Source: an uncultured Clostridia bacterium (GTDB taxonomy: Bacteria > Bacillota > Clostridia > Christensenellales > Borkfalkiaceae). From it: a stretch of DNA of 33,723 nucleotides. Positions 13,900 through 23,116 of the stretch are shown here, piece after piece. The position numbers were made by a program, and so were the translations under genes. The DNA lies in assembly GCA_947627125.1 (NCBI GenBank), contig CANQUY010000002.1, positions 1 through 33,723 of the forward strand, read 5' to 3'. Positions within the stretch are counted from its first letter, which is position 1. Each line of letters opens with the position of its first letter. The notes under the pieces were generated by a model. It had not been told where the DNA came from. It worked only from the letters and a program-made list of their open reading frames with translations, and searched no databases.

Positions 13900-16834
13900 C
13901 TTGTTTTTGCTCCTTTTTATGTTTTTTGACGATTTTTACAACAGTCACCGCCGAGAGAGCCGCAGCCGCCGCAAAGATAATGCAGTCGGCGACGATGATC
14001 CATACGACCCACACGGGCGTGGTATATCCCCAAACGACGTCGGCGCCGTAACCGTTCATCGCGCACGAATTTGCGACCGTATAGAGGATATTCTTTGCCG
14101 CACGGCGGATACAGGAAATATCTGTGGGGGTCGTGACGGAAGTGGGGCTCTTACCCGCCGAGAGATTTAAATCTCCTCCCGCACGGATCATCTGGTCGGC
14201 GTCCATATAGCTTTTGAGGTTAAAATCGGTGATCACCGTGCCCTCAAAGCCCCATTCGTTGCGCAGAAGTTCTGTGAGAAGCGCATAGCTGCCGCCCGTC
14301 CATGTGGTGCCGATACGGTTGAAAGAGGACATCACGCCCGTTGTGCCGCCGACTTTTACGCTGTGTTCGAACGGGACAAAGTAGATCTCGCGCATCGCCT
14401 GTTCGTTTGTCCAAGTGATGAGCCCCGTCTTGTCGCGCTTGGTTTCCTGTTCGTTGAGCGCAAAATGTTTTACGAACGTATACACACCCTTGGAGCGCGC
14501 GCCCTTGATCACGTTTTCCGCCAGAATACCTGAAAGCAGTCCGTCCTCGCTGTAATATTCAAAGTTCCTGCCGCCGAATTGGGAGCGATGCAGATTGACA
14601 GCGGGCGCATACCAGCCGGAGTACGGCCTCCCGTCGCCGTCCTCGTTGCCTACAAGGCCCTCGTTGCCGATCATTCTGCCCATCTCCTCGGCAAGTTCTC
14701 TGTTCCATGAAGAGCCGAGCACGGTTTCACTCGCATAGTAGCATGTGTCATATACGGCGCTGTCGCCCATAAACAGGGCGTAACCCATGGGACCGTCGGC
14801 GTCCGTTGTGAGCGGCTTGTCGATCCCGTCGAGCGCGAGCGTCCTGAAGTTGCCCGTTGAAATGAGCGTCACCATCTGCCCGACCGTAAGCTGGTCCATG
14901 AGCTGCTCCCAGAGCGGGTCGGAAAGATCTTTTCCGATCAGATCGGCGAGCTTGACCTGCGTATCGTCGCGGCGCAATTCTTTTTGGCTCTGCGTGGGAG
15001 CTTCCGACGCATACCACGGGTCGCTCTCCTTGTCATTCAGTTTGTAATTGACCCCGTTCACGATCGCTTCGGAAGCCTCGCGGCCGTCCGACGCACCGTA
15101 GAGCACATTGTAATTTTCAAAGTTATTCTTTCTCGAGAGATATTCCGCAATTTGCCCGCTCACATCGTCGAAAAGGTTTTCGATCTTCGTCCCGGTTGCG
15201 GCATCTGTTTCGTATCGGACGTCTTCACCGAGCGAAAAAGTGAAAGATATGACGTCGCTTTCCGCCCAACAGTGAGAGCCGTTGCCGATGTAAACGGTAT
15301 ATTCTCCCGCCTCGAGTTCGTATCCACGAAAACCGTTTCCGTTGGCGTCCGCATAATCGTAGGAAGCCATGGAGCGGACGTCGAGGGTAAGCGTTACGGT
15401 ATCTTCTCCCCCCGACGGAATGAGCGCGGTTTTGCGGAAATCACCCAAAACGATATGAGGTTTTTCGATCCCGCCGTCGTAAGGAGCGGAATACCACAGC
15501 TGTACAACGTCCTTTCCCGCCATGCCGCCCGTGTTTTTGACGGTCACGTCAAAGGAGAGTGTTCCGTCGGAGGACAGAGCGGGCGCGTTGCCGTTTTCCG
15601 CTTCCCGCACAAAGGACGTATAGCTCAGCCCGTAGCCGAAAGGATAGACGACGTTTTCTTCATACCAATCTCCGCCCGCCTCCTTGGCTCTCGTTTCATA
15701 GTAACGGTATCCGAAGTAGATCCCCTCGCGGTATTCCACAAAATAGGCGTCGCTCGTCTTACCCTTATAGGTATAGCGGTTGCCGTTTTCGGAGAGATAG
15801 TTGCCGAAATTCTGAAACGTAGGATCGTCTTTGAAATTCCTCGCATACGTATCTACTGTCCTGCCCGAGGGGTTCGTCTTTCCGACGAGCACCCTTCCGA
15901 GCGCCATCACGCCCAAATTCCCGGGATCGCCGATCCAGACTGCTGCCTTGATGTTCTCATGATAGGCATAATGGGACGGGTCGTCGAGAAAGCCGAGCTC
16001 GATCGGCGAAGCGCTGTTGATGACGACAACTACTTTTTTGAAGTTTGAACACGCCTCTTCGAGCATATCGGTTTCGTTGCGGTCGAGCTGGAGATAGTGA
16101 TCGTCTGCACTGCGCGCCCCGGGGATGGGCGTCGAGCTGTTCCAATCCGTATAGGAGGAACCGTTCCAGAACATGGTACGCGGCAGGTCATACCCCTCTC
16201 CGCCGATGCGGGAGAGTACGACAAGGGCGGCGTCGGAATATTCCGCATAGCTGCTGCGCACGTTCTGCGGGTACGGCAGGGGGGCTTCCGCAATGGGGAA
16301 GCCCGTAACGACGTCGCCCATGGCGGGAACGTCAGGCCTGCCGCTGCCCGATTGGCCGCTCTCGTAGTAGGCTTTCAGGGTGGGGTTGCACTGTAAACCT
16401 ACCGCCTCAAGGCTGCCGTACAGATCCGCTACCTCATCGGAACTTGCGCCCGCGTTTGAGCCCGAGCCGCCGAGAACGAGATCGACGGAATTCTTCCCGA
16501 AAACCGAGATCTTGCCGCTTGAAAGGGGGAGTGCGGCGTCATCGTTCTTGAGGAGAACAAATCCTTCTTCGCAGATCCGTTCGTTGAGCCCGTTTGCCGC
16601 AGCGAGGACTTCATCTTTGCTCCCGTAATCGGAAGTATAGTATTGATACGCAGAGGGATCTCCGCTCTTGAGATATGTTTCACTGCCGCCGAGCATGGAA
16701 CAGACGGTGTAATACAGAAATGAATTTTGTGTGATCACGATGGAAATGATGAGCAAGAGCACGAAAAGCACCGTGAAGATGCCCGACCACACGATGAGAG
16801 GCTTTGTCAGATCATTTTTCTTCATTGTCAACAC
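13889..16834 (-). CDS. Membrane-anchored GH3 glycosidase, permuted domain order
   Basis: A 981-residue family 3 glycoside hydrolase in which the alpha/beta sandwich domain comes first (about 75-400, starting CEEGFVLLKNDDAALPL), then a fibronectin-III-like domain (about 420-540), then the TIM barrel (about 620-920) with KHFALNEQ and the nucleophile Asp870 in VITDFN. Reversed order of this kind is known in GH3 beta-glucosidases of Butyrivibrio and Ruminococcus. A transmembrane helix lies at each end (about 14-36 and 939-966), so the enzyme would be tethered twice with the catalytic part outside. The GTG at 16834 is chosen because AGGAGG lies 9 nt upstream; it overlaps the previous gene by 23 nt. 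The cleaved sugar is unknown. Confidence 0.85.
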   Translation of the reverse strand: MLTMKKNDLTKPLIVWSGIFTVLFVLLLIISIVITQNSFLYYTVCSMLGGSETYLKSGDPSAYQYYTSDYGSKDEVLAAANGLNERICEEGFVLLKNDDAALPLSSGKISVFGKNSVDLVLGGSGSNAGASSDEVADLYGSLEAVGLQCNPTLKAYYESGQSGSGRPDVPAMGDVVTGFPIAEAPLPYPQNVRSSYAEYSDAALVVLSRIGGEGYDLPRTMFWNGSSYTDWNSSTPIPGARSADDHYLQLDRNETDMLEEACSNFKKVVVVINSASPIELGFLDDPSHYAYHENIKAAVWIGDPGNLGVMALGRVLVGKTNPSGRTVDTYARNFKDDPTFQNFGNYLSENGNRYTYKGKTSDAYFVEYREGIYFGYRYYETRAKEAGGDWYEENVVYPFGYGLSYTSFVREAENGNAPALSSDGTLSFDVTVKNTGGMAGKDVVQLWYSAPYDGGIEKPHIVLGDFRKTALIPSGGEDTVTLTLDVRSMASYDYADANGNGFRGYELEAGEYTVYIGNGSHCWAESDVISFTFSLGEDVRYETDAATGTKIENLFDDVSGQIAEYLSRKNNFENYNVLYGASDGREASEAIVNGVNYKLNDKESDPWYASEAPTQSQKELRRDDTQVKLADLIGKDLSDPLWEQLMDQLTVGQMVTLISTGNFRTLALDGIDKPLTTDADGPMGYALFMGDSAVYDTCYYASETVLGSSWNRELAEEMGRMIGNEGLVGNEDGDGRPYSGWYAPAVNLHRSQFGGRNFEYYSEDGLLSGILAENVIKGARSKGVYTFVKHFALNEQETKRDKTGLITWTNEQAMREIYFVPFEHSVKVGGTTGVMSSFNRIGTTWTGGSYALLTELLRNEWGFEGTVITDFNLKSYMDADQMIRAGGDLNLSAGKSPTSVTTPTDISCIRRAAKNILYTVANSCAMNGYGADVVWGYTTPVWVVWIIVADCIIFAAAAALSAVTVVKIVKKHKKEQKQDES

Positions 16835-19800
16835 GCGAGGTATCCTCCTTTTTGCGTTTGCCGCGCATCAGAAGGACGCCGCCGAGAACGCAAACGGTAG
16901 CCAGGAACACTCCCGCGCCGCCGAGGCCGATGACGCCGCCGCAGCCGCCCGAATTACCGCCCGCCTGTCCCTCGTCGATGTGAAGGGTCAGCGTGATCTC
17001 ATCGCCCACTTTCCCCTCTGCGGAAGCGACGACCGTAAAGGTGTAATCGCCCGCCTTGGAGGGAGTACCTGAGATGACGCCGTTTTCGGAGAGCGTAAGT
17101 CCCTCGGGCAGAGCACTGCCCGCTTTCAACGTGTAAGAGATCTCACCCGCTCCCTGCGCCGTATCGACGCGGGCCGAGTAGCTCTCTCCCGTCCTTCCGT
17201 TCTGAAGCGTCGTTTCATTGAATGAGAGTCCGATCGTCAGGGTAAACTGTGCTTCAACGGGTTCGGTGAAGGGGGATGTCGCAATGACGGTAAAGGTATA
17301 ATCGGTCACTGCCTCGCGGGGTGTCCCCGTGATATAGCCGCCCGAAGTGAGCGTGAGGCCGTTGGGAAGTTTGCTCTCCTCGGAGAGCGCGTAAGTCACT
17401 TTGCCCTGCGTTTCGGCAGCGGGAAGTTTTTGCATATACGAAACGCCGAGTTTTCCGCCCGCAAGCGCACCGCCCGTAAAAGTCATTTCGTAGAAAACGT
17501 TGAGCTTGAACGGGAGCGTGACGCTTGGATATCCGCTTGCGCTCGCCGTGACGGAGAAAGCATAGTTCTCACAAACGGATGTCGGTGTTCCCGTGATCGT
17601 GCCGTCGGCATTCAGCGTCAATCCTGCGGGGAGCTTGCTTCCGCTCGCAAGCGCATAGGTGCAGGTGGGAAGCGCGCCGGTTGCGTTGGGGTTCACTACT
17701 TTTGCGCCTGCGACAGTGAGATTCGCAGCCTTGTTTACATAGATCGTGCCTAAATTTTCTTCCGCCTCATAGACGATGGCGCCGTTATAGCCGACGACAC
17801 TGATCGTAAACTCTGCTGTTCTTGAATAATCGTCGTATGTTGCCTTTACCTTGAAACGGAAGCTGTTGATCTCTTCTGTCGGGATACCGGAGATCTCACC
17901 CTGTTCGGAGAGCGTGAGCCCTTCGGGAAGTCTGCTCCCCTCCGCAATGGTATATTTGATCTCGGAATCGTCAATGTCGGGATAAAAGACGTCCGACAGC
18001 TTTGCATTTGCAACATTTGCCGTATAGGGCATTCCTGTGACAGCTCTCTCGAGAAGTCCGCCCGTGAAGGTCTGGATGGGTGTATGCTCGCCCTGCGGCA
18101 TGCTGTTGAGTGCGTTGGAATGCGCCTGCGCATAGAGCAAGTTATGCACTGCGTTGCGCAGACAGGTGATCGTCGTTGCGCTATCCTTATTGTAGTTGAG
18201 ATTTGCCCAACCGAGCGCAAGGGTGCCGCCCGCGCGGATCATTTGGTCCGCATTGGAGAGGTTGGAAGTGTCGCCGAGGTAGCTGTCCGTGACAACGGTG
18301 CCCTTAAAGCCCCATTCGTTGCGGAGAACTTCGGTAAGGAGTTCATAGCTACCGCCTGCCCACGTCGTGCCGATACGGTTGAGCGAGGACATAATGCCAA
18401 GCGCACCGCCCTCCTTCACACACACCTCAAACGACTTGAAGTAGAGTTCGCGCATCGACTGCTCATTTGCCCATGTGATGAGGCCGCAGCGGTTATTCTC
18501 GGAGTTGTTGAGCGCAAAGTGCTTGCAATAGACGAGAAGGCCTTTCTCTTGCGTACCCTTGACGGTATTTGCAGAGATCATGCCTGCGAGGAAGCCGTCC
18601 TCGGAATAGTACTGCGCATTCCGTCCGCCGAACTGCGAGCGGTGAAGGTTGACAGCGGGTGCATACCATGCGCCGATCTGATCGTTCCAGCCCCAAAGAG
18701 CATCTTCGCCGATCATCTTACCGTAGCGGTAAGCGAGATCGGTATTCCATGTCGAGGCAAGGAGCGCGGGGGTACCAAAGTGATAGTGGGTATCCTGTGC
18801 GCCGCCTTGCGGGACGAAATGGTTGACGTCGTCACAGTTCGTCATCGCCTTTACGCCGTATTCGGGGAAATCCTTGCCCGAGACATAGCTCCCTTTCGTG
18901 ACAAGTTCGATGAGCTGGTTGACGGAGAACTGATCGAGATATTGATCCCACTTGGGATCGTCAAAGTCAAGCCCGCGGAGATCCTCAAGTTTAATGCCGT
19001 TTCTGGCATTCGTCGTGGGCATCTCTTCCGTATAGTAAGGTTCACTCTTGTCCGCTTCAGGGTCGCGGGTCTGCTGCCCGTCCGTGACGAGCCATTCTTT
19101 CAGGCCGTTGATCACGTCCTCGGAAGCGGTGAGTTTGTAGTTGAATTTCGGCCAAGTCCCCTCCCAATCGCTACGGGAGAGATACTTCTGTCCGAGGTCG
19201 TCCGTGATATAATCGCTGACGTCATCAAAACGGTTCTCGACCTTGTTTCCCGTCGCCTCGTCTGTCTCATACTGAATGCCATTATCGAGCACATATGTGA
19301 CGGTTTCGATGGTTTCATGGGCATTCTTCATGAGCTTTACGACATAGTCGCCCGCATCGAGTTCATAGCCCTTGAAGCCGTTTTGGTTGGCGTCCGAATA
19401 GTCGTAAGAGGCCATGCTCTGCACGCTGAAGGAGAGCGTGAGTGTCTCCTCTTCGGCGGGTTCGAGCAGCTTTGTCTTTGCGAAAGCCGCGAGGACGACA
19501 TGTGCCTTTTCGACCTGACCGTTCTTGTATGGAGCGGTGTAGTAGACCTGTACGACGTCCTTGCCCGCGACGGAACCCGTGTTCTTGACTTTCACCTTGA
19601 GGGTGATCGTCCCGTCCTTTGTCAGAGTGCTGTTGCCGACGGGTTCCGCCGAAACGAGCGTCTGTTCAAAGGTCGTGTAACTCAGGCCGTACCCGAGCGG
19701 ATAGACGACGTGTGCGTCGTACCAACTATCCCAATTTGTTGTCGTCGTGCCGTGAATGTAGTCTTTGGACTTCCCCGCACTGCCGCCGCTTCCGTTCGGA

Positions 19801-20963
19801 AGAGCTTCATAGCTCGAGGCATCGAGATATTGTGCCTTTTCGGCCTCCGTCGCACTCGTATAAGAGGAATTCCCTTCAGTAAGTCCCCTCGTCTCCCAAT
19901 AACGGTAACCGACATAGATACCTTCATTATAGGTGACATAGTTGTTGACATATCCGCCGCCGCCAAGTCCCTCAGAACTCGGAAGATTTGCGTATTGGTT
20001 CCCCTTTTGGGAAGGGTTGACCTCCATAAGGTAGTTGCCAAAGTTCTGCCATGTGGGATCGAGTTTGAAGTCTCTTGCCCACGTATCCGTCGTGCGGCCG
20101 CTCGGGCTGATCTCCCCTTTCAGGATCTGGGCAACAGGTGAAGTGTTGTAGGGATCAGATATAAAGAATGCTGCCTTGATATTTTTTTGATAGGCATAGT
20201 GGCCGGGGTCATCCAAAAAGCCTGTTTCCATTGAGGACGGCGTGTGCAGAAGGACGATGACTTTTTCAAAGTTCTCTGCGCACATCTTTAAAAGATCTGT
20301 CTCGTTCTGGTCAAGCTGAAGATAGTGGTCATCTTTTGCCCTTGCGCCCGGAACAAGCTGGTCGGATTTATCCGTCCACTTTCCGTAACTCTCGCCGTCC
20401 CACATCATGGTGCGGGGATTGTCCCAACCTTCACGGCCCGCTCTGTAGAACACGACGATCGCGGCATCGTTGTAGTCCTTGAAAGAATCCTTGATATTCT
20501 GCGTATAGTTTTCGATCGGCGTTTCGCCCGTATTGAGACCTGCCGAAATCGCGTTGCCATAGCTCTGGGAATCTGCCCCTTTGCCGGAAAGATTACTGTC
20601 CGAATAAAAATTCGAAAGTATGTTGTTGACCTTGAATCCTGCTGCGCCGAACTCACCGGCATAGCTGTATCTTGCCGATGCCTTTCCGAAAATACTGACC
20701 TTGGAGCCCTCCGCAAGGGGCAGAGCGTTGTCCTCATTCTTGAGAAGGACCGCCCCTTCCGCCGTGATCTCCTTATCGAGATCCGTGGCGGCCGCGCTCA
20801 ACTCCTTTCTCGTGTCATATTCCGAAACATAGACATTTGGCTTGAGCGTTGCCGCCGCCGAGGCGGATACCCGTGAAGTCACGGGTATCACGATGCTGAG
20901 CGCCATTGCGCCCATCAGCGCAAAGGCCATCAATGGTTTTGTTTTAAAATTCTTGTTCGCCAA
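16812..20963 (-). CDS. Large secreted GH3 glycosidase with Ig-like repeats and C-terminal anchor
   Basis: A 1383-residue protein. Start is TTG at 20963, six nt after AGGAGG; upstream ATGs lie inside the preceding gene. Order: signal peptide (about 1-38), permuted GH3 with the alpha/beta domain (about 60-460; AEGAVLLKNEDNALPL), fibronectin-III-like domain, TIM barrel (about 680-950) with KHFALNNSE and nucleophile Asp893 in VVTDSY. Then come four Ig-like (He_PIG-type) modules of about 85 residues, each with LPxGLTLxxxGxIxGTP, a Gly-rich linker, a transmembrane helix and a basic tail. It is a cell-surface enzyme held by its C-terminus; no LPXTG motif is seen. The stop of the previous gene is 1 nt before the TTG. 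Confidence 0.87.
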   Translation of the reverse strand: MANKNFKTKPLMAFALMGAMALSIVIPVTSRVSASAAATLKPNVYVSEYDTRKELSAAATDLDKEITAEGAVLLKNEDNALPLAEGSKVSIFGKASARYSYAGEFGAAGFKVNNILSNFYSDSNLSGKGADSQSYGNAISAGLNTGETPIENYTQNIKDSFKDYNDAAIVVFYRAGREGWDNPRTMMWDGESYGKWTDKSDQLVPGARAKDDHYLQLDQNETDLLKMCAENFEKVIVLLHTPSSMETGFLDDPGHYAYQKNIKAAFFISDPYNTSPVAQILKGEISPSGRTTDTWARDFKLDPTWQNFGNYLMEVNPSQKGNQYANLPSSEGLGGGGYVNNYVTYNEGIYVGYRYWETRGLTEGNSSYTSATEAEKAQYLDASSYEALPNGSGGSAGKSKDYIHGTTTTNWDSWYDAHVVYPLGYGLSYTTFEQTLVSAEPVGNSTLTKDGTITLKVKVKNTGSVAGKDVVQVYYTAPYKNGQVEKAHVVLAAFAKTKLLEPAEEETLTLSFSVQSMASYDYSDANQNGFKGYELDAGDYVVKLMKNAHETIETVTYVLDNGIQYETDEATGNKVENRFDDVSDYITDDLGQKYLSRSDWEGTWPKFNYKLTASEDVINGLKEWLVTDGQQTRDPEADKSEPYYTEEMPTTNARNGIKLEDLRGLDFDDPKWDQYLDQFSVNQLIELVTKGSYVSGKDFPEYGVKAMTNCDDVNHFVPQGGAQDTHYHFGTPALLASTWNTDLAYRYGKMIGEDALWGWNDQIGAWYAPAVNLHRSQFGGRNAQYYSEDGFLAGMISANTVKGTQEKGLLVYCKHFALNNSENNRCGLITWANEQSMRELYFKSFEVCVKEGGALGIMSSLNRIGTTWAGGSYELLTEVLRNEWGFKGTVVTDSYLGDTSNLSNADQMIRAGGTLALGWANLNYNKDSATTITCLRNAVHNLLYAQAHSNALNSMPQGEHTPIQTFTGGLLERAVTGMPYTANVANAKLSDVFYPDIDDSEIKYTIAEGSRLPEGLTLSEQGEISGIPTEEINSFRFKVKATYDDYSRTAEFTISVVGYNGAIVYEAEENLGTIYVNKAANLTVAGAKVVNPNATGALPTCTYALASGSKLPAGLTLNADGTITGTPTSVCENYAFSVTASASGYPSVTLPFKLNVFYEMTFTGGALAGGKLGVSYMQKLPAAETQGKVTYALSEESKLPNGLTLTSGGYITGTPREAVTDYTFTVIATSPFTEPVEAQFTLTIGLSFNETTLQNGRTGESYSARVDTAQGAGEISYTLKAGSALPEGLTLSENGVISGTPSKAGDYTFTVVASAEGKVGDEITLTLHIDEGQAGGNSGGCGGVIGLGGAGVFLATVCVLGGVLLMRGKRKKEDTSRVDNEEK

Positions 20964-20964
20964 A

Positions 20965-22911
20965 TCACACCTCCTCATAACCGAAAGCATTGGTGTATGC
21001 AAACTGCAAGATAACACCGATCGCATGTGAGCTGTCCTTGGCATCGAACTGGGCCACTCTCACAAAGATATAATAGTACTCATTCTCTTCTCTTTCGAAT
21101 GTCAGAACGAAAGGAATGACCTCGCCGATCTCTTTGATATTGAGTTCTGCCTTTGCAACCTGTCCTGCAGTGGGATCCTCGGGATCCGTCGAAATGATGA
21201 CCTCAAGATACTGCTTGGGTTCCTCGTATGCATTGACGCGGTTGATGCAGTTGCCGTAAATGGTGAGCGTAGGATTTTCCGCATCGTAGTCGGGAAGATT
21301 GTTGATGTTGAGGACCATGTGTCTGGCGGAAGGATCGTCGCTCCATTTCGTCGCATAGCTTCCGAAAATGAACACGCCCTGATCGCCGAGCACGGTATAC
21401 TCGGGGCCGTATGACTCGGAAGGATTCTGCCACGTTGCACCGGTCGCACGGTAGCTGATGTCCACGGGTTCAGAGCCCTCTGCCGCCATGACCTGAGGAT
21501 CTCCGTTCGGATAGAGCTCAGACGCAACACCGAATACCATGTCGATCTTGACCTCTTCGGAGCCGTTATTCTCACGGAGAGCCCAACCCATCCAAGGGCT
21601 GCTGAGACCGATATTGACAGGGAAGTATTTTACGACGACCGAATTGGGAGCGACCTCGATCACGCCCGACGTGGACGCCATGAGGCAATAGGAAGCAAAG
21701 ACCTCGAGCTTCAAGGTCTGGGTATCGCTGTGATTCTTGAAAATGACCTTGCCCATGGCGCGGCTGTTAGGTGTCTTGAGATTGGATCCCTGAATGTTTT
21801 CTTCGCCATAGCCCTGCCAAGCGCTCTGGGAAGCAGGGATCGTTACGGTATATCCGGAAAGTCCCTGAAGGTCGGCGTCGCCGTTTCCGTCGGTGATTTT
21901 TGTCGTTGTGCAGCCTTTGCTGTTTGCATTATCTGCCGTCCAGACTGACGTGGAGAAGGATGAGTACACTGCGGTGTAGCTCGTTTCCTCTTCATCGCCC
22001 ATGGTGAAGGTGTATTCGTCGATTCCCATTTCACCAACTCTGTTGTTGAGATAACGATAATCCCAACCGACGAACGCTCTGCCCGATTCGGGAGTCGCCT
22101 TGATCGTGATCTGCGTACCGAATTTGAAATTATAGTTGGTGATCTTCGTCTCGTTGTTTTCAAATTCATCGGAAGCATAACCGCCTGCGGTCCCCTGCGG
22201 ATCGGAAACTTCACCCGCCTTCGTCACCGTCGCGCCGACGAGGGTAAGAGGATACAGCGTATCGGTGAAATTCGCCGTCGCCGTCACGTTGCTCGCGGGC
22301 ATCGTAAAGGTATAGCCATTGAGCGCAACGTCATCGTTGTCGAACGTCCATTCCGTGAGCGTCTTATGCGCGGGGGCGGTCGCCTCGAGGGTGACTTGCG
22401 TGCCCGCTTCCGCCTTTGTGATCGTTTCGCCGTCCGCATTCTTCGCAACGCCGTCCACGACCGTGATGGTATACTGCGTTTTGGGTCTGTCGTCCTCGAC
22501 GGATAGGATAAATTCCGCCGACTTCTTCCCCGTATCCGCCTTGATCACCGTTTCGCCCGCGCCATTGAGGGTCACGGTGGCCTTTGTCTTGTCGCCCTCT
22601 ACCGTGGCAACGTCGTGCTCGGTGCTTGTCCATGTGAGCGTGTATGAGGCGCCCTCGTCCGCCGTAACGACGGGGACGATCTCGAACGTGCCCTTGGTAA
22701 GGTTCATCGAAAGAAGCCCCTCAACGGCAGCATTGTTGTAGTTGAGTGCGACCGATTTTACCTCGGGTGTGACCGTACTCTGGTTCCCCGACCCGCCATC
22801 GTCAGGCTTCCCGCCGTCGTCTTGCTTTCCGCCGCAGCCCGCCACCGCGCATACGCCCAGCGCCATGACCGCGCTCAGGATAAGCGCCAAAAATTTGTTT
22901 CTTCCTGTCAT
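20965..22911 (-). CDS. Surface lipoprotein with Ig-like and InlB-type repeats
   Basis: A 648-residue lipoprotein (lipobox VAGC, Cys26) and first gene of the GH3 operon, with GGAGGG 6 nt before the ATG. After a Gly/Asp linker it has a BIG2-like domain (about 50-140; TLTWTSTEHDVATVEGD), two InlB B-repeat-like modules (about 145-240 and 245-345; EWTFDN..GYTFTMPASNVTATA and GWDYRYLNN..YTFTMGDEEE) and a C-terminal ~300-residue beta-rich region I do not recognise. It is probably an adhesion or polysaccharide-binding partner for the GH3 enzymes, exposed on the cell surface. No catalytic residues are visible. Confidence 0.8.
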   Translation of the reverse strand: MTGRNKFLALILSAVMALGVCAVAGCGGKQDDGGKPDDGGSGNQSTVTPEVKSVALNYNNAAVEGLLSMNLTKGTFEIVPVVTADEGASYTLTWTSTEHDVATVEGDKTKATVTLNGAGETVIKADTGKKSAEFILSVEDDRPKTQYTITVVDGVAKNADGETITKAEAGTQVTLEATAPAHKTLTEWTFDNDDVALNGYTFTMPASNVTATANFTDTLYPLTLVGATVTKAGEVSDPQGTAGGYASDEFENNETKITNYNFKFGTQITIKATPESGRAFVGWDYRYLNNRVGEMGIDEYTFTMGDEEETSYTAVYSSFSTSVWTADNANSKGCTTTKITDGNGDADLQGLSGYTVTIPASQSAWQGYGEENIQGSNLKTPNSRAMGKVIFKNHSDTQTLKLEVFASYCLMASTSGVIEVAPNSVVVKYFPVNIGLSSPWMGWALRENNGSEEVKIDMVFGVASELYPNGDPQVMAAEGSEPVDISYRATGATWQNPSESYGPEYTVLGDQGVFIFGSYATKWSDDPSARHMVLNINNLPDYDAENPTLTIYGNCINRVNAYEEPKQYLEVIISTDPEDPTAGQVAKAELNIKEIGEVIPFVLTFEREENEYYYIFVRVAQFDAKDSSHAIGVILQFAYTNAFGYEEV

Positions 22912-22967
22912 AAATTTCCCTCCGTTTTGTTGATTTTGACAGAATTCAGGAAAATTCTATCATCTGC

Positions 22968-22996
22968 CTTATACCATACCTGAAAATAGATTTCAA
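22968..22996 (-). promoter_or_regulatory. Sigma-A promoter of the GH3 operon
   Basis: Minus strand -35 TTGAAA (22996-22991), 17-nt spacer, -10 TATAAG (22973-22968). The leader is about 50 nt. The weak -10 and -35 fit an activated promoter. Confidence 0.7.
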
Positions 22997-23003
22997 CAAA
23001 AAT

Positions 23004-23030
23004 GGCTCAATCTTGCAAAAAAGCGGCTCA
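23004..23030. promoter_or_regulatory. Candidate LytTR operator: GGCTCA repeats 21 bp apart
   Basis: Plus-strand GGCTCAATCTT (from 23004) and GGCTCAAACTT (from 23025), exactly 21 bp apart and 7 nt upstream of the -35 box. LytTR regulators are known to bind two short direct repeats about two helical turns apart just upstream of a promoter. A third copy (GGCTCAGATTT, from 25233) touches the -35 box of the two-component operon. Confidence 0.6.
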
Positions 23031-23081
23031 AACTTATAAAATTCAATCTTTTTAGCGGGAAAGATGAAATTTTCTTGCAAC

Positions 23082-23103
23082 AAAAAAAGCGGCTGCCGCC
23101 GCT
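23082..23103 (-). terminator. Terminator of the two-component operon
   Basis: Minus strand AGCGGC-GGCA-GCCGCT followed by T7, 13 nt after the kinase stop codon. It separates the kinase transcript from the GH3 operon promoter. Confidence 0.8.
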
Positions 23104-23116
23104 ATGCTTCGATCTG

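Noticed and set aside
18084-20141. Long plus-strand frame (685 codons) opposite the large GH3 gene
   Set aside because: It is a mirror of the GC-rich coding strand, has no ribosome site or promoter and no recognisable domain, while the minus strand encodes a clear GH3 enzyme.
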